Source of the DNA: an uncultured Chloroflexota bacterium | GTDB lineage: Bacteria; Chloroflexota; Limnocylindria; Limnocylindrales; Limnocylindraceae | Direction of reading: 5' to 3' | Assembly: GCA_903851225.1 (NCBI GenBank) | Contig: CAINNT010000207.1 | Location: 1 to 6,307, forward strand | DNA: 6,307 nucleotides | Shown here: in pieces, positions 1 to 5,452 of the stretch | Layout: each line of letters opens with the position of its first letter | How positions within the stretch are numbered: the first letter of the stretch is position 1 | Notes under the pieces: generated by a model | Told to the model about the DNA's origin: nothing | What the model saw: only the letters and a program-made list of their open reading frames with translations | The model's database searches: none | Translations under genes and position numbers: made by a program

Positions 1-823
1 AATCCCCTTCGCGCACCGCGACGATCTCACCCGAAAACTCTGTTGCGGCCGCGCGAACTGCTTCTGCTGGATCAACCTCTGCGCCGAAGTGTGTCAGCAG
101 TAGCTTTGCCGCACCGGCAGATGCCGCAGCCTTTCCTGCCCCGTACGCCGTGACATGAGTGTCACCTTCGCGCCACTGCGCAGCGCCACCAGCAGCTTCA
201 CAGAGGAGTGTGTCGCCAGGCCGCACTATCGCCGCGAGATCCTCCCAACGGGCAACATCGCCTGAGTAGGTCAGTCCATGGGCATCGCCGAGTGCAATCC
301 GAAGCGCATACGACTCGCCGGTGTGGCGAACGCGTGCGCTCCGCATCGTCAGATCACCGATAGAAACGACGCGTCCGCCGCCGAGCGGTGGCAGCGCCGT
401 GCCGCTCCGCCATGAGGTGAACGCAAATGGTTGCAACCCTGTGTGTGCGCCTGCAGCTTCCTCTTCTGGCGTTCGGTCGTCGAGCAGCGCTGAAAGTCGA
501 GCGGCGAGGCCGCTCGGACCGATCACGGAGACGCTGCGCGCATCGTTCCCCATCTTGTTGCCGTGCACGAGCGCATGTCGCAGTGCTGCAAGGTCAACCC
601 AGTGATCGGGATGCAGATGCGAGATCGCCACTGCGCTGATTTGCGGAAGTGCGCTGATGCCAAGGCGTGCCGCAAGTGGCGCGTACGCGCCGTGACCAAG
701 GTCGAGCACGACGGTTGTCGTGCCGTGCTGCACAAGATATCCCGATGCGCGTGAACCTTCGTGCGTGCGGTACGCCCCCGCTGAACCGAGAACGGTCAGC
801 GTCAGCGCGTCGGGATAGGCCAC
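1..823 (-). CDS. Metallo-beta-lactamase-fold hydrolase (RNase Z-like), 3' end cut by window edge
   Basis: This frame reads without a stop for 274 codons from a GTG at 823 to the window edge. It is a metallo-beta-lactamase (MBL) fold protein, probably a cytoplasmic Zn-dependent hydrolase. The N-terminus holds the first beta strand (TLTVLGSAGAY, residues 8-18). Residues 68-74 are SHLHPDH, the HxHxDH metal site (H69, H71, D73, H74). YSGD at 186-189 supplies the bridging Asp (D189). H223 and LLLTH ending at H245 match the C-terminal histidine motifs of the RNase Z/YhfI-like branch. H167, in RHTGESYALRI, is a plausible further ligand. The long flexible arm of true tRNase Z is not evident, so a general phosphodiesterase or other MBL hydrolase is as likely as tRNA processing. 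Members are usually about 240-300 residues, so little is missing. The GTG is the only sensible start in frame: it has GGGAG at 828-832, 4 nt upstream, and overlaps the preceding PHP gene by 22 bp, implying translational coupling. The substrate is unknown. Confidence 0.88.
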   Translation of the reverse strand, partial: MAYPDALTLTVLGSAGAYRTHEGSRASGYLVQHGTTTVVLDLGHGAYAPLAARLGISALPQISAVAISHLHPDHWVDLAALRHALVHGNKMGNDARSVSVIGPSGLAARLSALLDDRTPEEEAAGAHTGLQPFAFTSWRSGTALPPLGGGRVVSIGDLTMRSARVRHTGESYALRIALGDAHGLTYSGDVARWEDLAAIVRPGDTLLCEAAGGAAQWREGDTHVTAYGAGKAAASAGAAKLLLTHFGAEVDPAEAVRAAATEFSGEIVAVREGD

Positions 824-1686
824 AGCTCTCCCGCAGTCTTCCAGCGCTTCGTGGCGAGCTCCTCGAACCCTGCGTCAAGAAGAAGTTCGCGCGCACGATC
901 GAAGTTCATGGCAAACCAGTCGGGCTGATGCGCGTCGGAACCGGTGACGATGTATTCGCCGCCCAGCTCGCGATATCGGCGCACCGCCTGCGGCAGGGGA
1001 TACGGAATGCCGGTGCGCTGCCTCCAGCCCGACGTGTTGATCTCGAGCGCCGTTCCGGTCTCAATCAGCGCCTTCAGCACTGGCTCGTACAGATCGGGCG
1101 CCGCTTCAAATGCTGGCGTGTCGATATGCGGGTGCACGTATTTCCGGACGTAGTCCATGTGCCCAACGATGTCGAAGAGGCCACTCTCGATCCCTGATTG
1201 CACCTCGGCAAAGTACGGCGCAGTGTCGTGCACGTCGTGCCCCGCCCAGTTCGGTGCAAGCGATCGCTTGAATGGAGAGTCAATCCCTGGATGCACGCTG
1301 CCAATGGTGAGGTCGTAGTGATTGCTGCGAAGGTGCTCGCGAATCTCCGCCTCGTACTGTCGCTCGTACGAGATCTCTACGCCGAGCAGGATCTCGAGCC
1401 GATCGCCGAACTGGCGTCGCAGCGCTTCGACCGCCTCAACGCGCTGCTGGTGGGGGGCCAAGGTCGCCCCCTCCTCACGTGGGTCGAAGTCGAGGTGATC
1501 GGTCAGGGCGATGCGCTGCATGCCCAGGGAGATCGCCAGGGCGGGGTAGACGTCGAGGGGCACCTCTGAGTCGGGGGAGAGAAGGGTGTGCAGGTGCACG
1601 TCGAGGGGGGAGTCGAACGTACCCGCGAGGGCGAGGTCTGGGCGGCGGTCGCGGTCGCCGATCCGGCGCAGCGGGGCGGGGCTCAC
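802..1686 (-). CDS. PHP-domain phosphoesterase, histidinol-phosphatase (HisJ/HisK) type
   Basis: This 294-residue protein belongs to the PHP (polymerase and histidinol phosphatase) family, metal-dependent phosphoesterases with a TIM-like barrel. The motifs are visible in order: DVHLHT (H31, H33), ALTDH (D63, H64), GVEIS (E104), GSVH (H132), GHMD (H176, D178) and TGSDAH (D251, H253). Together they supply the usual trinuclear metal site. Length and motif spacing resemble histidinol-phosphate phosphatase (L-histidinol phosphate to L-histidinol, histidine synthesis). However, no his genes are nearby, and many relatives are annotated this way without proof, so the substrate is uncertain. The start is GTG at 1686, whose last two bases are shared with the TGA of the upstream membrane-protein gene (GTGA, 4 bp overlap). 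There is no clear Shine-Dalgarno, which suggests coupled re-initiation. No other start precedes the DVHLHT strand. The first 25 residues are Arg/Pro-rich and precede the domain. Proline codons are mostly CCC in the first 80 residues and mostly CCA/CCG later (see findings). Confidence 0.9.
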   Translation of the reverse strand: MSPAPLRRIGDRDRRPDLALAGTFDSPLDVHLHTLLSPDSEVPLDVYPALAISLGMQRIALTDHLDFDPREEGATLAPHQQRVEAVEALRRQFGDRLEILLGVEISYERQYEAEIREHLRSNHYDLTIGSVHPGIDSPFKRSLAPNWAGHDVHDTAPYFAEVQSGIESGLFDIVGHMDYVRKYVHPHIDTPAFEAAPDLYEPVLKALIETGTALEINTSGWRQRTGIPYPLPQAVRRYRELGGEYIVTGSDAHQPDWFAMNFDRARELLLDAGFEELATKRWKTAGELWPIPTR

Positions 1687-2036
1687 GCTTCGTTCAACCA
1701 GGCACGGGCGGCAGCCCCCCGCAGTCCGCGGATCAGCAGGAGGGCCAGGGCGATCAGGGGGAGCCCAGGGAGCCAGTTCCCCAGGGTGAGGGCAATCAGG
1801 GGGCCGGCCGGGATCAGGATCGTGCTCAGGCCGATGGCGAAGCCCCGCCCCGCCTCCTTGCGTTGCCAGACCAGGGTGATGGTGAAGATACAGGCGGCGA
1901 TCAGGGCCATCCAGACCACTCCCTGCAGGGTGACCGGGGCCGCGGTCGCCTGTTCCACGATCGGACCGAGCGTCAGGCCTAGGCCCGCCAGCAGGAAGAT
2001 GGCGTAGGCGAGGAAGAGCACAATGGATATCGGCAT
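1683..2036 (-). CDS. Small four-helix integral membrane protein, unknown function
   Basis: I do not recognise this family. From the ATG at 2036 the protein is 117 residues and strongly hydrophobic, with four likely membrane segments at about residues 2-23, 37-59, 64-85 and 88-105. A QRKE charged stretch (about 58-61) separates segments 2 and 3, and an Arg-containing tail (RGLRGAAARAW) ends the protein. It has no catalytic motif and too little soluble sequence to hold a domain. In-frame starts also exist at GTG 2069 and ATG 2063. They would add 9-11 polar residues (such as GHPWHSDG) before the first helix. No candidate has a good Shine-Dalgarno, so I chose the one placing the hydrophobic helix at the N-terminus. 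Its TGA overlaps the GTG of the PHP gene by 4 bp, making it the first visible gene of a leftward unit. It is probably a real gene because the hydrophobic pattern is regular and the overlap is typical of operons. Confidence 0.65.
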   Translation of the reverse strand: MPISIVLFLAYAIFLLAGLGLTLGPIVEQATAAPVTLQGVVWMALIAACIFTITLVWQRKEAGRGFAIGLSTILIPAGPLIALTLGNWLPGLPLIALALLLIRGLRGAAARAWLNEA

Positions 2037-2129
2037 ACCGTCAGAATGCCACGGGTGCCCCATCTTCACTCAGCGCGGGCAGCGTGAGCCTCCCCCACAT
2101 CCCGCCCTGGGGGCCGAAGGGGAACCGCA

Positions 2130-2159
2130 TTGACGCAGGAGCGTGCGGAGCCCTACCCT
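2130..2159 (+). promoter_or_regulatory. Candidate sigma-70-type promoter for the transporter operon
   Basis: TTGACG at 2130-2135 matches five of six bases of the -35 consensus. With an 18-base spacer it is followed by TACCCT at 2154-2159, which keeps the T-A-n-n-n-T frame of a -10 box, a form common in GC-rich bacteria. Transcription would begin near 2166 and leave a leader of about 105 bases before the ATG at 2273. The -10 match is weak, so this is a proposal from position and the good -35. No convincing leftward promoter was found in the same gap. Confidence 0.4.
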
Positions 2160-2171
2160 TACCGCACCACT

Positions 2172-2188
2172 GGGTCGCCCGGCGACCC
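2172..2188. promoter_or_regulatory. Perfect 17-bp palindrome just downstream of the candidate promoter (possible operator)
   Basis: GGGTCGCC and GGCGACCC are exact 8-base inverted repeats around a single C (2180). The site starts about 6 bases after the predicted transcription start, where a repressor would block initiation or escape. As RNA it can form a 7-bp stem with a CCG loop. It lacks the even-length central CG of typical LacI-family operators, so the binding factor, if any, is not identifiable. The perfect symmetry is clear; the operator role is inference. Confidence 0.35.
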
Positions 2189-2199
2189 TGAACGATGTC

Positions 2200-2221
2200 G
2201 GCGCCAGAAGTAGATGGCGCC
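2200..2221 (+). promoter_or_regulatory. Leader hairpin formed by two GGCGCC hexamers
   Basis: GGCGCC occurs at 2200-2205 and again at 2216-2221, separated by ten A/T-richer bases. The hexamer is self-complementary, so the two copies can pair into a GC-only 6-bp stem with a 10-base loop in the mRNA leader, ending about 36 bases before the Shine-Dalgarno. A weaker stem (GCCTC 2231-2235 with GAGGC 2245-2249) follows it. These may affect translation or stability of the binding-protein mRNA, but short GC stems arise often by chance in DNA of this composition. Confidence 0.3.
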
Positions 2222-2257
2222 CTACGCGGAGCCTCGCTGGTGGGGAGGCCTCGCAAG

Positions 2258-2264
2258 AAGGAGG
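2258..2264 (+). promoter_or_regulatory. Strong ribosome binding site of the binding-protein gene
   Basis: AAGGAGG lies 8 bases before the ATG at 2273. It is the best Shine-Dalgarno match in the window and settles the start of the binding-protein gene. Its strength fits the high expression expected of an extracellular binding protein. Confidence 0.85.
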
Positions 2265-2272
2265 ACTAGCGC

Positions 2273-3469
2273 ATGGCGCGAAAGAATTGGAAGCTCGCTG
2301 CAGTCGCAGCGATGCTTGCCGTCGTGGCCACGGCCTGTGGGAGCAACACCCCATCGGCGGACGGCCTCGAAGGTGAGGTAACGCTCTGGCACGCATACGG
2401 CTCGTCCGGCGGCTCGGCTGAAGGCACTGCCTTCGCTGAACAGCTCGCCAAGTTCGAGAAGGAATTCCCGAAGATCAAGATCAACGCCGTTGAGGTGCCG
2501 TTCAGCGACATCTTCACGAAGTTCAAGACCGAGGCAGCCGCCGGCGGCGGACCTGACCTCTTCATTGCTCCGAACGACGAGCTTGGCAACCTGGTTACGG
2601 CCGGACTGCTCGAGCCAATCACGGACGTGACGGATCTTGGAACGATCTCGCAGCAGGCTCTCGATGGCGCAACCATCGGCGGCACGCTCTACCTCGTTCC
2701 TGAGAGCCTCAAGGCAGTCGTGATGTATTACGACTCCGCGAAGATCGCAACTCCACCAGCAACCGCTGCTGAGTTCAAGGACTACGTCGACAACGGCGGC
2801 AAGGTTGCCGTTCCTGCCGGCGTGTATCACGTCTGGGGCTGGTACAAGGCCTTCGGCGCATCGATCTTCGACAGCACCGGACACGCTGCATGCTTCACCA
2901 CGCCAGTCGGCGACGCCATGGACTACGTCAAGAGCCTCAAGGCTGCCGGTGCAGTTGTTGATGGCAACGACGGCGACCTTGGTCAGAAGTACATGAACGG
3001 TGAAGTTGACGTGATGTTCAACGGCAACTGGGTACTTGCGGACTACCTGAAGGCCCGCCCGGGCACGCAGGTTGCTCCGTTCCCAGCTGGCACCAACGGC
3101 CTCCCTTCGGTGGGCATGGTCGGTGTTGACGGCTGGCACATCAATGCAGCAGGAGCGAACAAGGAGCTGGCTTTGAAGGTCGGCGCAATTCTCGCCTCTC
3201 CTGCATACGCCGAGATCATGGTGACGGGTGCCGGCCACGTGCCAGCATCGACCGCCATCACGATTCAGGACCCGGTCACCAAGGCCTTCGCAGCCGCGAT
3301 CGCCACGGGAACCCGACGTCCAGTCGAGGCGTGGATGAACAACTACTGGGGCAACTTCGGCTCGGCGTGGGACAGCGTCCTGCAGACCGGTGCCGCTGGT
3401 GCTGATGCAGCCGCTACGGCATGCGATGCCATGGAGACTGCAAACGTCGACGCTGGCCTCTGGCCATAG
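2273..3469 (+). CDS. Sugar ABC transporter solute-binding lipoprotein, MalE-like (family 1 SBP)
   Basis: This 398-residue extracytoplasmic binding protein captures an oligosaccharide and delivers it to the membrane permeases. The N-terminus is a lipoprotein signal: basic MARKNWK, hydrophobic residues 8-19, and a lipobox ATAC with the acylated Cys at 22. A Ser/Asn/Pro linker leads into the mature domain. Family 1 SBP features follow: first strand and binding loop GEVTLWHAYG (34-43), the PKIKINAVEVPFSDIFTKF segment, AAAGGGPDLFIAPND, LYLVPES, FNGNWVLADYL and a C-terminal EAWMNNYWGNF. Aromatic residues such as W39 and those near VWGWY, GNW and DGW are of the type that stack on sugar rings. Length is typical (about 400). 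Two other cysteines, C207 and C384, may form a disulfide. The gene heads the operon, with a strong Shine-Dalgarno, and is followed by permeases and a GH13 enzyme, so maltodextrin is the likeliest ligand. The substrate is inferred from context, not from a unique motif. Confidence 0.92.
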   Translation: MARKNWKLAAVAAMLAVVATACGSNTPSADGLEGEVTLWHAYGSSGGSAEGTAFAEQLAKFEKEFPKIKINAVEVPFSDIFTKFKTEAAAGGGPDLFIAPNDELGNLVTAGLLEPITDVTDLGTISQQALDGATIGGTLYLVPESLKAVVMYYDSAKIATPPATAAEFKDYVDNGGKVAVPAGVYHVWGWYKAFGASIFDSTGHAACFTTPVGDAMDYVKSLKAAGAVVDGNDGDLGQKYMNGEVDVMFNGNWVLADYLKARPGTQVAPFPAGTNGLPSVGMVGVDGWHINAAGANKELALKVGAILASPAYAEIMVTGAGHVPASTAITIQDPVTKAFAAAIATGTRRPVEAWMNNYWGNFGSAWDSVLQTGAAGADAAATACDAMETANVDAGLWP

Positions 3470-3475
3470 TCGACT

Positions 3476-3492
3476 GCTAGCGTCGAGCTAGC
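3476..3492 (+). repeat. Short inverted repeat after the binding-protein stop codon
   Basis: GCTAGC at 3476-3481 and at 3487-3492 can pair around the loop GTCGA, just after the TAG at 3467-3469. The 6-bp stem is modest and has no T-run, so it is not a terminator on its own. It sits 16 bases before the much stronger hairpin and may help protect the 3' end of the upstream message. Confidence 0.35.
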
Positions 3493-3508
3493 CGCAACGG
3501 TGTAACCG

Positions 3509-3544
3509 CGATTGGGGCGGGGGCTTCGGCTCCCGCCCCGATTG
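3509..3544 (+). promoter_or_regulatory. Very strong intercistronic hairpin with TTCG tetraloop
   Basis: Bases 3514-3524 pair with 3529-3539 around a TTCG loop closed by C-G, the exceptionally stable cUUCGg arrangement. The stem extends outward with mostly A-U and G-U pairs to about 16 bp (3509 to 3544). The only wobble in the core is 3522 with 3531. No T-run follows; the next bases are GCTACCCAGG. Because the permease gene starts 33 bases later, a complete terminator is unlikely. Hairpins between a binding-protein gene and its permease genes are known in other sugar ABC operons, where they shield the upstream mRNA from 3' exonucleases or cause partial termination, giving more binding protein than permease. 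That is the probable role here. Confidence 0.75.
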
Positions 3545-3576
3545 CTACCCAGGGGCAGAGGAGTGAGGGAGGTCGT

Positions 3577-4557
3577 GTGAGCATCTCTACACGCATCAAT
3601 CGCCGCTCACTCACCCCATACATGTTCATTGCCCCCGCCATGATCGTCATGGCGATCGTCACCATCTATCCGCTGATCTTTCAGTTCTGGATGTCGTTTA
3701 CCGACTACGGCCTCGCGAACCTGCGTCAAGGCGCACCCGCGCCGGATTGGGTTGGGCTGGAGAATTACGTCAAGATTCTCACCAGTGAGCTCTCCATTCC
3801 GAACTACTCATTCCTACGGCTGTTCCTCTACAACATCTTCTGGGCGCTGAGCAACGTCACCATCCACATCATTCTCGGCGTTGCGATTGCGCTCTTGCTG
3901 AATCACCCAGGGTTGAAGCTCAAGCGCCTGTATCGCGCGCTCTACGTGCTCCCCGTGCTGATTCCACCGATCGTTGTTGCGACCACCTGGCGCAATCTGT
4001 TCAACCAGGATGCAGGTGCGATCAACATGCTGCTTGCTCTGGTCGGGCAGGTGTTCCGAATCCCGCCCGAGACGTTCTCCATCGACTGGCTCCGCCAGGT
4101 CGAAGATCCGATCAGCTTCATTCCACTGCCCCTCAGCTACTACGCCATGTTGATCGCCAACATCTGGCTCGGCTGGCCGCTGAACGCGGTGGTCGCCACG
4201 GGTGCGCTCCAGGCGATCCCCAAAGACCTCTACGAGGCCGCGGAGATCGACGGTGCGGGCAAATGGGCATCCTTCAAGACGATCACCCTCACCTACTTGC
4301 GCCCGGCGATGGTCCCGTTTGCCATCTACGGATTTGTCGTGACATTCAACCTCTTCAGCCTCGCCTACTTCATGAGCTCGGGCGGACCATTCGGGCGTAC
4401 TGAACTGCTTGTCACGCAGGCGTATCGGCTGGTGAACGAGCGACAGCTCTACGCCGTCGGTGCCGCCTTTGCCGTCGTTCTCTTTGTGATCTTGCTGACG
4501 ATCAGCCTCATCACCAACCGCATCTCGAAGGCGACGGCGCGCTATGACGACTTCTAA
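3577..4557 (+). CDS. malF: Sugar ABC transporter permease, MalF-like
   Basis: This 326-residue inner-membrane permease is one half of the translocation channel. Six membrane segments can be placed at about 15-38, 84-108, 119-140, 187-211, 245-267 and 290-313. The cytoplasmic EAA loop is clear: E220-A-A-E-I-D-G-A then KWASFKTITLTYLRP. Its glutamate and glycine contact the ATPase in known importers. Between segments 3 and 4 lies an outward loop (about 145-185, including the RIPPETF stretch), somewhat longer than in many relatives but far short of the large domain of enteric MalF. The GTG start at 3577 has GGGAGG at 3567-3572, 4 bases upstream, and a second GAGGAG at 3558-3563. No alternative start lies before the first helix. 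The gene follows the binding-protein gene across a hairpin-containing 107-bp gap and overlaps the next permease gene by 14 bp. The symbol reflects family and the GH13 context; the sugar is not proven. Confidence 0.92.
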   Translation: MSISTRINRRSLTPYMFIAPAMIVMAIVTIYPLIFQFWMSFTDYGLANLRQGAPAPDWVGLENYVKILTSELSIPNYSFLRLFLYNIFWALSNVTIHIILGVAIALLLNHPGLKLKRLYRALYVLPVLIPPIVVATTWRNLFNQDAGAINMLLALVGQVFRIPPETFSIDWLRQVEDPISFIPLPLSYYAMLIANIWLGWPLNAVVATGALQAIPKDLYEAAEIDGAGKWASFKTITLTYLRPAMVPFAIYGFVVTFNLFSLAYFMSSGGPFGRTELLVTQAYRLVNERQLYAVGAAFAVVLFVILLTISLITNRISKATARYDDF

Positions 4558-5452
4558 GCGCCGTTCGTTCCGCGAGCCGTCGCTGCTCACCAAGATCCTG
4601 CTGCAGCTTGCCGCGATCGGCATTCTCATCACGGTGCTCTTCCCGATCATCTGGGTCTTCAGCGTCTCTCTCTCGCCATTGAACCTGATCCGTCCCGACG
4701 GGCTCAACCTGATCCCCAAGGATGCGACGCTTGAGGCGTATCTCCAGGTGATTGAACGCCCAACCGGTAACCCGGTGAGCTTCATCGAGCTGGCATTCAA
4801 TTCCATGAAGATTGCCGGCGGCACGGCGCTCGCGAGCGTCGCGCTCGGTGTGCTTGCCGCCTACCCGCTCAGCCGCCTCGCCTTCCGGGGGCGCACCTTC
4901 ATCATGTTGGTGATCCTCGGTGTGTTGATGCTCCCAGCGGTCGCCACACTCGCGCCGCTCTTTGTCACCCTGAATGGGATACGGCTCGAACTGCCGATCC
5001 TCGGCACGTTTAACTTGCGCAACTCCCAGCTCGGCGTCGGCATTGCGATTGTCTCCGGCTCGCTCCCATTCGCGATCTGGAACCTGAAGGGGTACCTCGA
5101 CACGATCCCACGCGAACTTGAAGAGGCCGCCGCTGTCGATGGTGCATCGCAGGTGCGCATCTTCCGCAGCATCGTGCTGCCACTTGCGCTGCCAGCGATT
5201 GCCGTCACGGGCTTCCTCGGATTTATCAGCGGCTGGACCGAGTTCTACTACTCCTGGATGTTCCTCACGCAACCACGCGACTTCACGCTGGCCATGGCCC
5301 TCTCGGCGATGACAGGCACCTACGCCTCGGCGATTCCGTGGCCGCTCGTATCGGCATTCTCCATCATGCTTACGTTGCCACCGGCGATTGTGTATCTGCT
5401 GAGCCAGCGATTCATCACGGGCGGACTCGCGGTCGGCTCGGTCAAGGGGTGA
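4544..5452 (+). CDS. malG: Sugar ABC transporter permease, MalG-like
   Basis: This 302-residue inner-membrane permease pairs with the MalF-like protein to form the channel. Membrane segments fall at about 15-42, 84-107, 117-141, 164-183, 214-240 and 266-288. The EAA loop reads E194-A-A-A-V-D-G-A followed by SQVRIFRSIVLPLALP, the docking site for the ATPase. The C-terminal end, GGLAVGSVKG, is characteristic of MalG-type permeases, whose tail reaches towards the ATPase dimer. Length is typical (about 280-300). The ATG at 4544 lies inside the preceding gene, whose TAA is at 4555-4557, giving a 14-bp overlap and probable translational coupling. Its own TGA overlaps the GTG of the GH13 gene by 4 bp. 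No ATPase gene is present nearby, so the complex needs a MalK/MsmX-type subunit encoded elsewhere. Confidence 0.93.
   Translation: MTTSKRRSFREPSLLTKILLQLAAIGILITVLFPIIWVFSVSLSPLNLIRPDGLNLIPKDATLEAYLQVIERPTGNPVSFIELAFNSMKIAGGTALASVALGVLAAYPLSRLAFRGRTFIMLVILGVLMLPAVATLAPLFVTLNGIRLELPILGTFNLRNSQLGVGIAIVSGSLPFAIWNLKGYLDTIPRELEEAAAVDGASQVRIFRSIVLPLALPAIAVTGFLGFISGWTEFYYSWMFLTQPRDFTLAMALSAMTGTYASAIPWPLVSAFSIMLTLPPAIVYLLSQRFITGGLAVGSVKG

Noticed and set aside
667..1569. Plus-strand open frames within the MBL and PHP genes
   Set aside because: The minus strand carries complete metal-binding motif sets for both families. The plus-strand products are low-information Arg-rich shadows.
802..1686. Assigning the PHP gene confidently as histidine-biosynthesis hisK/hisJ
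   Set aside because: The motifs fit the family, but no other histidine gene is nearby and related PHP phosphoesterases share the same metal-site pattern, so no gene symbol was given.
2222..3238. Long antisense open frame opposite the binding-protein gene
   Set aside because: The plus strand here encodes a lipoprotein signal and a full family 1 binding-protein pattern with a strong ribosome site. The antisense product shows no recognisable domain and is explained by GC-rich codon bias.
3509..3544. Rho-independent terminator ending the operon after the binding-protein gene
   Set aside because: The stem is strong but no T-run follows, and the permease gene with its own Shine-Dalgarno starts 33 bases later. 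It is better read as a stabilising or partially terminating intercistronic element.
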